Shown here: one piece after another, positions 1 to 8,505 of the stretch | How the letters are laid out: each line of letters opens with the position of its first letter | Numbering within the stretch: position 1 is the first letter of the stretch | Assembly: GCF_030816965.1 (NCBI RefSeq) | Contig: NZ_JAUSYQ010000002.1 | Location: 1,054,001-1,118,000 of the forward strand | DNA: 64,000 nucleotides | Origin: Streptomyces canus | Lineage (GTDB): Bacteria; Actinomycetota; Actinomycetes; Streptomycetales; Streptomycetaceae | Direction: 5' to 3' | Notes under the pieces: model-generated | Seen by the model: the letters and a program-made list of their open reading frames with translations, nothing else | Database searches by the model: none | What the model was told of the DNA's origin: nothing | Position numbers and translations under genes: made by a program

Positions 1-1
1 G

Positions 2-580
2 TGGAAGACGGCGCAGGCCAACACCCTCGCGGATTTGCGGGGTTGGACCGCGTTCGCGGGTTCGCAGTTGCGCTACAACCTGCTGGAGCGTACTCCGGAG
101 CGTGAACTGCTCCCGCAGGCACGCGCGTTCGGCCAGGCGGTGCTGGCCTGGTCGCCGCTGGCGGGCGGGAAGCTCACCGGCAAGTACCGGCGGGGTGAGG
201 CGGGACGTCTCGACGCCTCGGGCGACAAGCCGAACCCGCAGGAGGAGGAGGTCGTCTCGGCCGTCATGGAGATCGCCGAGCAGGGCGGCTGGACTCCTGC
301 CCAGGTGGCCCTGGCCTGGCTGCTGGGCCGCCCCGGCAATGTGGTCCCCATCGTCGCGGCCACCCGGGAGAGCCAGCTCGCCGACAACCTGGGCAGCCTC
401 GACGTCCGCCTCGACGCCGACGCGGTCGCCCGTCTGGACGAGGTGAGTGCGGTGCCGCTCGGCTTTCCGCACGACTTCCTACGGGAGCCGGAGATCGTCA
501 AGAACATCTACGGCGACCGCTGGCAGGCCATCGACGACCGGCGCTCGGGATACCGGCGTACCGCGACCGACGTGCTCTAG
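2..580 (+). CDS. Aldo/keto reductase, C-terminal part (5' end outside window)
   Basis: The reading frame is open from base 2, so the gene begins upstream; about 192 residues are visible. The protein ends the (beta/alpha)8 barrel of an NAD(P)H-dependent aldo/keto reductase. Near residue 100 it has the family's TPAQVALAWLLGRP stretch, followed by VVPIVAATRESQLADNL, which resembles the cofactor phosphate-binding end of AKR barrels. The catalytic Asp/Tyr/Lys lie in the missing N-terminal half and cannot be checked. It reads toward the hydrolase gene on the other strand, with only 12 bp between the two stop codons. Family assignment is firm; the substrate is unknown. Confidence 0.9.
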   Translation, partial: WKTAQANTLADLRGWTAFAGSQLRYNLLERTPERELLPQARAFGQAVLAWSPLAGGKLTGKYRRGEAGRLDASGDKPNPQEEEVVSAVMEIAEQGGWTPAQVALAWLLGRPGNVVPIVAATRESQLADNLGSLDVRLDADAVARLDEVSAVPLGFPHDFLREPEIVKNIYGDRWQAIDDRRSGYRRTATDVL

Positions 581-592
581 AGGGGACGCACG

Positions 593-3181
593 TCAGTCTT
601 CCGTGGGGGCGAGCGGTGTCACCGTGACCTGGTCGATGACGGGGGCGTGGGCGGAGCGCTGGCCGAATGCGTTCCTGGTGTGTCCGGCGAAGTCGGGGAG
701 TTCGTCGGCGGTGAACGTGATCGTGTTGAGGCCGGGGCGCAGGGTGACGGGCACGGAGAGGTTCCAGAAGTTGTTGAAGTGGAAGGTGGTGGGGAACAGG
801 ACGCGGTGCGCGGGGGCGCCGTTGACGCGGATGTCGGCGTGGCGGCAGACCGGGTCCGGGTTGTAGTGGGTCGAGGGGGGCTGCTCGCCGTTGGAGTAGC
901 GGATGGTCAGCGCGTGGCGTCCGGGGCGGTCCGCCGTGACCGTCAGGGTGAGCGCGTTCGCGGGCCCGGCGCCGATGCCGTCAACCGCCTTGCCACCGAC
1001 GGCGTACGGGTATCCGGTCACCCTCACCGTGCCGGTCAGGACGCCTTCCTCGGCGGCGTACGCGGTGCTGGGCAGGAGGCCGCGAGAAGGGGCGATCCGC
1101 AGCCGGTCGACGATCAGCCGGTCCGAAGCCCCGGTGACCGTCACCTTGTTGACGCCCCCGGCCAGGAAGAGCGGTACGGCGCCGCGCTCGACGCGTCCGA
1201 TCTCCTCGCCGTTGACGCTCCACACGCCCTCTCCGGGCCCGAGCAGGTCGACGGTCACGGAGGCCTCGCCGTCGTCGGCCGCGTACGTCCAGAAGGTGAC
1301 GGTGCCGCCTCGCGGGAGCACGGCAACTCCTGGCCCCGAGGCGCCGCGGTGGGCGTGACTGACCCGGGCCCCGCCACCGAGGTCCGCGAACTCGGCGTCG
1401 TACAGGGAGGTTTCGTCCTCGCTCCGCAGCACGAGGTCCAGCTTGTCGACGACCGCGTCACCCTTGGTGACGCCGAGGTCGGGGTCCTGGGCGGCGAGGG
1501 TGATCCGGTGCCGGCCCGCGGTCAGCTCCACCCGGGTGTCGGTGTGCCCCCACACCGCCCACTTGTAGCCGAGCGGCAGCCGCAGTTCGCGAGGATTCTC
1601 GCCGTCGACGCGCAGGAAGACGTTGGTGGGGCCCTGCTCGCGCACCAGGTCGGCGAGATTGTGCGAGCCCGCGAACACCGCGAGGTCGTACGTCCCGTCC
1701 TGCGGCACCTCGACGTCGAAGGCGAGCACGCCGTCGGAGCCGGTGCGCAGACCGCCCACGTGGTAGCCACCGGAGGTCGCGAACCGGTCGACGGCGGACG
1801 GGGACCCCTCGGGTCCGTTCTTCGAGTAACCGTCTCCGGTGTAGGCGGCGTCCTCGGCCTCGTACGTCCGCCTCCAGCGCACCGCGGGCGGCAGTGTCGC
1901 GGCCCCGTTGCCGCCCGGCGACAGGATCAGGTGGTAGGCGGACATCGCGTCGAGGTCGGTCAGACCGAGCGTCACTTTCCCGTCCGCGACCGGCAGTTCC
2001 TCGTCCCGTAGCCGCAACGGCTGTTCTGCGGCGCCCACTTGGCCCGTCCAGGGAATCTCCACGAGCCGGGCGTGGACCACGGCACCGAACACCTCCGCGT
2101 CCACGCCCTCGAAGACGACGTCCGCCGCGCCGTCCGCTCCCCCGAACAGCGCCCGCGCCTGTCGCCTGTTCCGGTCGAGGGTGGCGACGCCCTGGAGGGT
2201 GTACTGCTCGTTGGGGTGCGGGGCGAGCACCCGGACGGTGTCACCGGTCAGCTGCCCGTAGGCGTTGTAGAGCCACCACTGGCCGTTGGCCTTGTTCGCC
2301 TCGACCGCCGAGTCGTTGAGGTTGCCGGCGATGTTCCAGTAGGCGATGTCGGCGTCGACCTTCGACTCCTCGATCGCGGCGATCCACTGGATCATCTGTC
2401 CGGGCACGGAGACGTGGTAGTTGTGTGCGTACTCGTTGATGTTGACGGGCAGCGGCCCGATGCCCAACTCCCTTTCCAGTGCGCGATACCTGGCGATGTT
2501 GGTGCGGACCTCGGCGGGCGAGGACAGCTCGTGCCAGGTGACGATGTCGGGCAGCACGTCGTGCGACTTCGCGAACTCCAGGAAGTCCCTGACCTCGGGG
2601 TACAGAACGCAGGTGTTGGGTCCGGCCACGCGCGCGTCCGGGTCGAGGTCCTTGATGAGGCGGTAGGCGGTTTCCCAGGCGGCGAAGTAGCGGTCCGGCT
2701 CGGTCCGCCAGGAGACCTGGTCGTAACTCCACTCCCCCTCACCGAACATGTTGCCCTCGGGTTCGTTGAACGGCACGTACACGACGTGGTCCTTCAACTC
2801 CCCCAGGGTCAGGACGTGTTCGACCTGACGGCGGATCACGTCCAGATGTCCGGCGAGCCGCTCCTCGCCCGTGGCGCCCGGCCACTCGTACGGAAATCCT
2901 CGGTAGAAGTCGGGCAGATAGACGTAGGCGTCCTTGCCGCCCGCCGCGACGAAGGCCGGCAGGATCTCCAGGGCGTCGCCGCCGGGATGCTGGGTGCCGT
3001 CCTGGGCCTTGGTCGTCACCGTGCGCGGGTACATGCCCTCGACCACGACACGGCTGGGCACGCCGTCGCCGTAGAGCCCGTAGAGCGTGCCGCTCGCTCC
3101 CCCGTGGAAGGGTCCGGTCTCGGTCCCGAGATCGATGGTGAGCTTCTCGGGGGCGGGGCCTTCGGCTGCCACGGCATCCAT
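593..3181 (-). CDS. Clan GH-A (GH39-like) glycoside hydrolase with C-terminal carbohydrate-binding modules
   Basis: This is an 862-residue multidomain glycosidase. The N-terminal (beta/alpha)8 domain (about 10-330) has two clan GH-A signatures: VPFNEPEG, whose Glu at about 140 is the likely acid/base, and NINEYAHN, whose Glu at about 250 is the likely nucleophile. A beta-sandwich follows, then a CBM6/CBM35-like module from about 440 (YEAEDAAYTG) and two further beta-rich modules. I chose the ATG at 3181, but the frame stays open upstream to 3262 and the ribosome site is weak, so the start is uncertain. No signal peptide is visible from either start, which is odd for such an architecture. Similar GH39 proteins in bifidobacteria act on arabinogalactan side chains, so an arabinose- or galactose-containing plant gum is a possible substrate (inference). 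It lies 125 bp downstream of the MarR gene. Confidence 0.7.
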   Translation of the reverse strand: MDAVAAEGPAPEKLTIDLGTETGPFHGGASGTLYGLYGDGVPSRVVVEGMYPRTVTTKAQDGTQHPGGDALEILPAFVAAGGKDAYVYLPDFYRGFPYEWPGATGEERLAGHLDVIRRQVEHVLTLGELKDHVVYVPFNEPEGNMFGEGEWSYDQVSWRTEPDRYFAAWETAYRLIKDLDPDARVAGPNTCVLYPEVRDFLEFAKSHDVLPDIVTWHELSSPAEVRTNIARYRALERELGIGPLPVNINEYAHNYHVSVPGQMIQWIAAIEESKVDADIAYWNIAGNLNDSAVEANKANGQWWLYNAYGQLTGDTVRVLAPHPNEQYTLQGVATLDRNRRQARALFGGADGAADVVFEGVDAEVFGAVVHARLVEIPWTGQVGAAEQPLRLRDEELPVADGKVTLGLTDLDAMSAYHLILSPGGNGAATLPPAVRWRRTYEAEDAAYTGDGYSKNGPEGSPSAVDRFATSGGYHVGGLRTGSDGVLAFDVEVPQDGTYDLAVFAGSHNLADLVREQGPTNVFLRVDGENPRELRLPLGYKWAVWGHTDTRVELTAGRHRITLAAQDPDLGVTKGDAVVDKLDLVLRSEDETSLYDAEFADLGGGARVSHAHRGASGPGVAVLPRGGTVTFWTYAADDGEASVTVDLLGPGEGVWSVNGEEIGRVERGAVPLFLAGGVNKVTVTGASDRLIVDRLRIAPSRGLLPSTAYAAEEGVLTGTVRVTGYPYAVGGKAVDGIGAGPANALTLTVTADRPGRHALTIRYSNGEQPPSTHYNPDPVCRHADIRVNGAPAHRVLFPTTFHFNNFWNLSVPVTLRPGLNTITFTADELPDFAGHTRNAFGQRSAHAPVIDQVTVTPLAPTED

Positions 3182-3306
3182 CCTTCGTTCGACATTCCGT
3201 ACGACAGTCGATGATCCGCACCGACCTGGACGAACGTAGAAAGCGCGGATGGAGCGCGTCAACAGGCAGCGGGCTTCGAAACTTCCGAAACCGCAGGTCG
3301 GAGCCG

Positions 3307-3846
3307 TCAGGCGCGCAGTACTCCCAGGCTTCCCTCCAGTCGGCCGAGCAGCTCCCCCAGTCGGCCGGCGAGTTCGTCCCGCGCCTCGGGGGTCAGGACG
3401 GACAGCACGGCCGTCTCGTACGCCAGTTGCTCGGGCAGGATCCCGTCGACCAGGTCGCGGCCGGCCTCGGTGAGCCGGACGTGGGCGACGCGGCGGTCGC
3501 GGGTGTCGCCCCGGCGCTCCACCAGGCCCCGCTCGGTCAGCTGCTTGAGCCGCTTGGTGACGGCGGCGCCGGAGGAGAAGGTCTCGCGGGCCAGGTCACC
3601 GGGGGTCAGCTCGTGGCCGGTGCGGCGCAGAGCGCCGAGCAGGTCGAACTCGGGACGGCTGAGTCCGGCCCGGCGCAGGGGGGCGTCCTCGGCCTGCTGG
3701 AGGAGGGCCGCGCAGCGGTTGACCCGGCCGATGATCTCCATGGGGCCGGTGTCGAGGCCGGGGTGGACGGTCTGCCACTGCCGGACGACGGCGGCGACGG
3801 TGTCGTGCCTCGCCGGTTGTGCCGCTCGTCCGTTCGGTGCCGTCAT
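3307..3846 (-). CDS. MarR family transcriptional regulator
   Basis: This 179-residue protein has a winged helix-turn-helix: SRPEFDLLGALRRTG leads into the recognition region LARETFSSGAAVTKRLKQL, followed by the wing ERRGDTRDRRVAHVRLTEAG. MarR proteins are dimeric repressors that usually release DNA when they bind aromatic or phenolic ligands. The ATG at 3846 was chosen over upstream in-frame starts because it overlaps the stop of the upstream membrane-protein gene by 4 bp (ATGA), a classic coupled arrangement. It therefore probably controls its own operon with the FUSC-family exporter, acting on the AT-rich dyad before the exporter. The ligand is unknown. Confidence 0.9.
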   Translation of the reverse strand: MTAPNGRAAQPARHDTVAAVVRQWQTVHPGLDTGPMEIIGRVNRCAALLQQAEDAPLRRAGLSRPEFDLLGALRRTGHELTPGDLARETFSSGAAVTKRLKQLTERGLVERRGDTRDRRVAHVRLTEAGRDLVDGILPEQLAYETAVLSVLTPEARDELAGRLGELLGRLEGSLGVLRA

Positions 3847-5465
3847 GGGCGGGCGCCCTCCGCTCTGTGGTGCCGGATCGTCGCGGCGAGCGTACGATGT
3901 CCGGCCTGTTCGGCGCGTACGACCCTCTCCTGGGGCAGGGCGCGCTGCCACCATTCGCCGGACGCGGCCTCGACGCCGGCCCGCAGGTCGACCAGGGCTG
4001 CGGCGAGGGCGCGGCGGGCGGTGTCCAGGCTGCCGGGAGCGGGGTGCGGCTCCGCGAGAAGGCGGGCGGCGCGGGCACGCGCGCGTTCCACGGTGGCCAG
4101 CGCGTGCTCGACGCGATCACCCGCGCGCCGGTTGGTGACGGCCATGGCGGCGACGATTCCGACCAGCGCCCCGACGAGGGTGTCCACGACCCGCTCGGTG
4201 ATCAGCCGGCCCGGCTCCTGGTACCCGGCGAACTCGGTGATGAGCAACGCCATCGGGGTGACACAGATGCTGCCGAGCCAGTAGTTGCGGCCGATGAGCG
4301 CCTCGGCGCCGAAGTTGAAGGCGAGGCAGCACAGGACGAGGGCGGCGGGCCCGAGGTGGGCGAGCGGGACCACGGCGGCGAACACCAGCACCCCGACGAG
4401 GTTGCCGACGACGCGCTGGACGCCCCGGCTCCAGGTGAGGGTGACGTTGGCCTGGTAGAGCGAGGCGGCGGTGACCAGCGCCCAGTAGGGGCGGCCGACG
4501 CCGAGCGCGAGGGAGGCGTAACCGGCGAGGGCGCAGCCCAGGGCGGTGCGCATCGCGATCGGGGCGAGCGGCCCGAGGGCACGCCACCACCGGCGGGCCG
4601 GGACGGCGAGTTCGGCCTCCACGCCGAGGAGTTCATCGTCGTACGCCGCCCGTGGGACCGGCCCTGTGCCGCGCAGTTCGCGGGCCCAGACGCGCAGGCG
4701 GTGCGGGTCCGCGTCGCCGGGAGAGGCGAGGGCGACCTCGGCGCGGACGACGAGGCGTTCGAGGGCGCGCCGGGTCTCGGAGCGGGCGCCGGCCGAGAGG
4801 AGGGTCTGCCAGGCGGCCTGCACGGCGGCATGGGCGGTTCCGCTTCCGTGGGGGCGCCGGTTCTCCGCGTACGCGGCAGCCGCGTTCAGCGCGTGGGCGG
4901 TGGCCCGTCGCTCCGGGCCGTGCGGCCGGAACAGACCGGGCGCCATGCCGACCAGCCAGGCCCAGGTGCCCGCCGCAAGGGCCAGGGCGAGGTGGCCGGG
5001 CACCTGGGCGAGGGTCTGCGGGGCGAACAGGGAGGCGGAGCTGATGAAGGTGAGGACCACATGGCCCGGCGGGCCGATCCGGGTCGCGTCACAGAGCGCT
5101 TTCTGTACGGCGGCCACCAGTGCGCCGACGGTGACCAGCACCACCGCGCTGCCGGTGAGCGAGGCGGCGACCAGGCCGACACCGAGGCCGGCGACCATGC
5201 CGAGCACCACCCCGGCCAGGGCGCGGCCCCGGGCGGCGTAGGGCCGGTGGTGGGCGTACAGCGCGCACAGGGACCCGGCCATGGTGTACATCGCCAGGTC
5301 GAGTCGGTCGAAGGCCAGAAGGGTCAGGTTCGGCGGGGCGACCGCGACGACCACACTCAGGGCGGGCTTGAACCAGATGTCGGAGGGCCTGCCGAGGCGC
5401 AACACCCCGGCCAGGGGGAGACGGCGGACGCGCGGGGTGCCGGCAAGAGGGGTCGCACTGCTCAT
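3843..5465 (-). CDS. FUSC/aromatic acid exporter-type membrane protein
   Basis: This 540-residue protein has two blocks of hydrophobic helices (about 30-180 and 315-440) separated by a soluble helical segment, plus a soluble C-terminal tail. This is the duplicated layout of the FUSC / aromatic acid exporter (ArAE) superfamily. The second half contains the typical WALVTAASLYQANVTLTWSRG region. The family is linked to export of hydroxylated aromatic acids or other weak acids across the cytoplasmic membrane. The gene is first in an operon with the MarR regulator (4-bp overlap). A MarR-type pairing fits inducible efflux of an aromatic compound, but the substrate cannot be read from sequence. Confidence 0.82.
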   Translation of the reverse strand: MSSATPLAGTPRVRRLPLAGVLRLGRPSDIWFKPALSVVVAVAPPNLTLLAFDRLDLAMYTMAGSLCALYAHHRPYAARGRALAGVVLGMVAGLGVGLVAASLTGSAVVLVTVGALVAAVQKALCDATRIGPPGHVVLTFISSASLFAPQTLAQVPGHLALALAAGTWAWLVGMAPGLFRPHGPERRATAHALNAAAAYAENRRPHGSGTAHAAVQAAWQTLLSAGARSETRRALERLVVRAEVALASPGDADPHRLRVWARELRGTGPVPRAAYDDELLGVEAELAVPARRWWRALGPLAPIAMRTALGCALAGYASLALGVGRPYWALVTAASLYQANVTLTWSRGVQRVVGNLVGVLVFAAVVPLAHLGPAALVLCCLAFNFGAEALIGRNYWLGSICVTPMALLITEFAGYQEPGRLITERVVDTLVGALVGIVAAMAVTNRRAGDRVEHALATVERARARAARLLAEPHPAPGSLDTARRALAAALVDLRAGVEAASGEWWQRALPQERVVRAEQAGHRTLAATIRHHRAEGARP

Positions 5466-5510
5466 GAGTCCATACCTTAACAGGTGTTTTACTCGTAAAC
5501 AATAGCCCGT
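5466..5510 (-). promoter_or_regulatory. Promoter with AT-rich dyad, likely MarR operator
   Basis: On the minus strand this region reads TTGTTT, 17 nt, TAAGGT, a reasonable vegetative-type promoter just before the exporter start. A dyad TTTAC-GA-GTAAA (5488-5499) starts inside the -35 hexamer. It is the only AT-rich patch here and is well placed for repression by the MarR protein of the same operon. Promoter and operator are inferred from sequence only. Confidence 0.5.
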
Positions 5511-5623
5511 GATCCCTCTGACCTGCTGTGCTCCGTCGCACGCTCCCCGCGTACACCCTTGCGCTCGATTGCGCGCCGCATGGCCCGGGCATCTCTTGAC
5601 CGACGTCGAGCGGGGAGGTGGGC

Positions 5624-6154
5624 GTGCACGGACCGGCTTCGCCCGGCTGGCTGCTGGTGGCGCTCTGCGCGGCGACCGGGGCGTACTGCCTGCTGCGGAT
5701 GCGCAGCAGCGTCGAGGAACAGCGCCGGGCCGCGGGCGGTGAGGCGCTGATGGGCTTCGGGATGGCCGCGATGGCCGTACCCGCCGCCGTGTTCACGCCA
5801 CCGTCATGGGCCTGGCCGCTCTACACGGCCGTGTTCGGCGGGGCCGCGCTGCGCGCTCTGTGGGCGGCACGCACGAGCACCCGTCATCTGCACCACCTCG
5901 TGGGAGCCGGGGCCATGGTCTACATGGCGGTGGTGATGGCGGCCTCCCCCGGGCACCACGGCGGCGCGGGAGTCCCCGTGGTGACAGGCATACTGCTCCT
6001 CTACTTCGCGGGTTACGTCCTGCGCTCCGGCGTCCGCCTGATACCGGTTGCCGCCGGTGGCGGAGCCGTCGGCTGGGGCGACCGCCCCGAACTCGCGCGC
6101 GCCTGTCGGCTGTCGATGGGCATCGCGATGGTGGCCATGCTGCTGACGCTCTGA
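5624..6154 (+). CDS. DUF5134-type small integral membrane protein
   Basis: This 176-residue hydrophobic protein has about five predicted membrane helices (around 8-24, 42-58, 62-80, 92-108, 115-135) and a last helix at the C terminus. The layout and the HLHHLVGAGAMVYM stretch resemble actinobacterial DUF5134 proteins, whose function is unknown. I prefer the GTG at 5624 to the GTG at 5618, because the GGGGAG motif sits about 7 bp before 5624 but abuts 5618. It is divergent from the FUSC gene across about 160 bp. His-rich positions (HLHH, GHHGG) near the membrane could bind metal, but this is only a remark. Confidence 0.72.
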   Translation: MHGPASPGWLLVALCAATGAYCLLRMRSSVEEQRRAAGGEALMGFGMAAMAVPAAVFTPPSWAWPLYTAVFGGAALRALWAARTSTRHLHHLVGAGAMVYMAVVMAASPGHHGGAGVPVVTGILLLYFAGYVLRSGVRLIPVAAGGGAVGWGDRPELARACRLSMGIAMVAMLLTL

Positions 6155-6380
6155 GGCGGCCTGGCGGGACGAGGGGGCGGCACACAACCGCCGCGAACTC
6201 GACGAGAACCGGGGCGTGTCGGCCTGCGCCCCACCTCTCAGGCCATGTCCCACAGCGGGTGCATCACTTGGACCGGGACAGCGACGGCCGCAGGTGCCCG
6301 TCGCCCCCGCGCAACGGCCCGTCAGGCCCGCCCCGCCCCGGAATTGGCCTCAAGCCGCACCGGTCGGCGAGGATCGCAGT

Positions 6381-7052
6381 ATGCACACGCCGTCCGTCGA
6401 CTCCCCGCCCCGCATCCCGGAGCACCGGACCGCCGCCCGCGCGACCGGTGTCCTCGCCCTGTGCTCGGTGCTGCTGCTCGTCCTGGTCGCGGTCAAGTGG
6501 CATCCGTTGCTCACCGTGGACGGCGACATCGCCGACACCACCCACCGCTGGGCGGTCGACGAGCCGGGTGTCACCCACGCCTTCCGCATCCTCACGGACT
6601 GGGTCTGGGACCCCTGGACGATGCGCATCCTGGCTGCGATCGCGGTGATGTGGCTGGTGTGGCGGCGCAACGCGCGGTGGACCGCCGTCTGGCTGGCGGC
6701 CACCTGCGCGCTGGGCACACTGCTCCAGCAGATCCTGAAGGCCGCGGTCGGCCGCCCACGCCCCGTCTGGCCCGACCCCGTCGACACCGCGCACTTCGCG
6801 GCCTACCCGTCGGGGCACGCCCTGACGGCCACGGTCGTCTGCGGCCTCCTCCTGTGGCTCCTCCACCACTACGGCGCCGGCCGCGCCCTGTGGTTCACCG
6901 CCCTGGCCCTCGCCGCGATCTCCGTCGTCGGTGTCGGCCTGACCCGCATCTGGCTCGGCGTCCACTGGCCCTCCGACGTGCTCGGGGGCTGGCTCCTGGG
7001 CGGGATGCTGGTGACACTGGCGGTGATGGTCCACCAGCGGTACCGGCCGTGA
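6381..7052 (+). CDS. PAP2 superfamily membrane phosphatase
   Basis: This 223-residue protein carries the three phosphatase motifs of the PAP2 / lipid phosphate phosphatase family: KAAVGRPRP (motif 1), YPSGHAL (motif 2) and TRIWLGVHWPSD (motif 3). There are about five or six membrane helices. Such enzymes hydrolyse lipid phosphates (phosphatidic acid, undecaprenyl or decaprenyl pyrophosphate) at the outer face of the membrane. The ATG at 6381 has a GAGGA ribosome site about 8 bp upstream; earlier in-frame codons would add a low-complexity Pro/Arg tail without a ribosome site. It overlaps the next gene by 4 bp. Confidence 0.88.
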   Translation: MHTPSVDSPPRIPEHRTAARATGVLALCSVLLLVLVAVKWHPLLTVDGDIADTTHRWAVDEPGVTHAFRILTDWVWDPWTMRILAAIAVMWLVWRRNARWTAVWLAATCALGTLLQQILKAAVGRPRPVWPDPVDTAHFAAYPSGHALTATVVCGLLLWLLHHYGAGRALWFTALALAAISVVGVGLTRIWLGVHWPSDVLGGWLLGGMLVTLAVMVHQRYRP

Positions 7053-7564
7053 ACGACCGCGCGAGACGGGTCTACGGCTATGTGGGCCCGCCCGAGCTGC
7101 GCTCGACGGTACGGCCGGACAGCGAGGGCCGGATCATCCGTTCCACCGCCGACCTCGACGCCTGGCTGTCCGGGCGCGGGACCGAGACGTCGGAGCCCTT
7201 CACCTTCGTCGTCGCCCTCGACGGCCTGCTGCGGCTCGCGCCCCGCAGGAGTGAACACGTGGCCTGCGCGGGCGGCGCGGATGTGGCGGCCGCCGGCGAG
7301 ATGGGATTCGCCCGGGCCGCCGGCCGCTGGGCGGTTCACGAGGTCACCAACCACTCCACGGGCTACTGCCCGGACCTCGATGCGTGGCAGGCGGTCGGGC
7401 GCGCGCTCGACCGGGCCGGCGTCGAGCACCCGGGCCGGTTCACGCACGAGGTGGTGTTCCGGCGCTGCGAGGGGTGCGGAGAGCGGTCGATCGTGCGTGA
7501 GGCGGATTTCGTCTGCGTGTTCTGCGGGGGCGAGCTCCCCGTCGAGTGGAATGCAGGCCCGTAA
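7049..7564 (+). CDS. Conserved hypothetical protein with C-terminal zinc ribbon
   Basis: The GTG start overlaps the PAP2 stop (GTGA), giving 171 residues and likely translational coupling. The N-terminal two thirds have no family I can name. They contain the stretch FTFVVALDGLLRLAPRRSEH and a His-Glu-Val-Thr-Asn segment. The C terminus has two CxxC pairs (CEGC and CVFC, 20 residues apart), a zinc-ribbon-like knuckle. There is no signal peptide or membrane segment, so it is probably cytoplasmic. The HAD-family gene starts 9 bp after its stop. Its link to the phosphatase is positional only. Confidence 0.75.
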   Translation: MNDRARRVYGYVGPPELRSTVRPDSEGRIIRSTADLDAWLSGRGTETSEPFTFVVALDGLLRLAPRRSEHVACAGGADVAAAGEMGFARAAGRWAVHEVTNHSTGYCPDLDAWQAVGRALDRAGVEHPGRFTHEVVFRRCEGCGERSIVREADFVCVFCGGELPVEWNAGP

Positions 7565-7573
7565 GATCATCGT

Positions 7574-8266
7574 ATGACTGCCGTCTTGTTCGACTTCTCG
7601 GGGACCCTCTTCCGGATCGAGTCCACCGAGTCCTGGCTGAGGGCCGCTCTCGACGAGGCGGGACTTGCCCTGGCCGAGGCCGAGTTGACGCGGGCCGCGC
7701 TGGAGCTGGAGACGGTGGGGGCGTTGCCCGGCGGGACGGCGCCCCGGGCGCCGATGCCGGACCAGGTCGCCGCCGTGTGGGGGATTCGGGACGAGAGTGC
7801 CGAGCTGCACCGGGCCGCGTACACCGGGCTCTCGCGACTGGTCCCGCTGCCGGATCCCGCCCTGCACGACGCGTTGTACGACCGGCACATGTCCCCCGCC
7901 GCCTGGCAGCCGTACCCCGACGCCGCCGAGGTCCTGAGTGCGCTGCGGGAGCGCGGGATCGGAGTGGGTGTGGTCAGCAACATCGGCTGGGACCTGCGCC
8001 CCGTCTTCCGCGCGCACGGGCTCGACCCGTACGTCGACGTGTATGTCCTGTCGTACGAACACGGCGTCCAGAAGCCGGACCCCCGGCTGTTCGAGACCGC
8101 CTGCACGGCGCTCGGTGTCGAGCCCCGGGACGTCCTGATGGTCGGCGACGACCGGCGGGCGGACGGCGGTGCGGCGGCCCTGGGCTGCGGGGTGCACTTC
8201 GTGGATCACCTGCCGGCGGCGCAGCGGCCCGACGGGCTGCGGCCGGTCCTCGACCTGGTGGGTTGA
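7574..8266 (+). CDS. HAD-superfamily hydrolase
   Basis: This 230-residue protein carries the HAD core motifs: motif I LFDFSGTL, motif II VVSNIG, motif III lysine in QKPDP, and motif IV MVGDDRRADGG. In motif I the second position after the nucleophilic Asp is Ser-Gly rather than the usual Asp-Gly (DFSGT instead of DxDGT), so the acid/base Asp is absent at its normal place. This occurs in some HAD subfamilies and may alter the reaction. A helical cap lies between about residues 20 and 110. It probably acts as a small-molecule phosphatase or dehalogenase-like enzyme in the cytoplasm; the substrate is unknown. Confidence 0.88.
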   Translation: MTAVLFDFSGTLFRIESTESWLRAALDEAGLALAEAELTRAALELETVGALPGGTAPRAPMPDQVAAVWGIRDESAELHRAAYTGLSRLVPLPDPALHDALYDRHMSPAAWQPYPDAAEVLSALRERGIGVGVVSNIGWDLRPVFRAHGLDPYVDVYVLSYEHGVQKPDPRLFETACTALGVEPRDVLMVGDDRRADGGAAALGCGVHFVDHLPAAQRPDGLRPVLDLVG

Positions 8267-8465
8267 GACCCGGATCGGCACGCGGGCCGACACCCGGAAC
8301 CGGCTCCAGAAAGGTGTCCGAAAACCGGGTGGTCGCCCCGCCGAGGTGGTCGCCTGAGGACACCATTGGGTCGTATACCCGCCCACCCTGGACGATCCCC
8401 CGCGTCGCCCAGAGCAGGCGGCAGCCCCGACCAGGCCTTTCGCGGGCCGGTCCGGACGCATTTGA

Positions 8466-8498
8466 GTATAGTTGGCTGAGAGCCAGTCAACGCAGGAG
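8466..8498 (+). promoter_or_regulatory. Putative TetR operator and ribosome site
   Basis: Just before the TetR start is an imperfect dyad running from 8471 to 8491 (GTTGGCT, GAG, AGCCAGTCAAC) with GTTG/CAAC ends, followed by an AGGAG ribosome site. A dyad in the leader of a TetR gene usually means autorepression. The two halves are not perfectly matched, so this is tentative. Confidence 0.4.
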
Positions 8499-8505
8499 TT
8501 ACAGC

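Noticed and set aside
540..560. CTCTAGAG near the end of the aldo/keto reductase gene as a possible DasR box
   Set aside because: It lacks the GGTCTAGACC core, lies at a stop codon and has no downstream gene on that strand.
6245..7048. Long plus-strand frame overlapping the PAP2 phosphatase gene and fused to the zinc-ribbon frame
   Set aside because: Only the part after the GTG at 7049 looks like a protein. The earlier part is Arg/Pro/Gly-rich and shadows the PAP2 gene.
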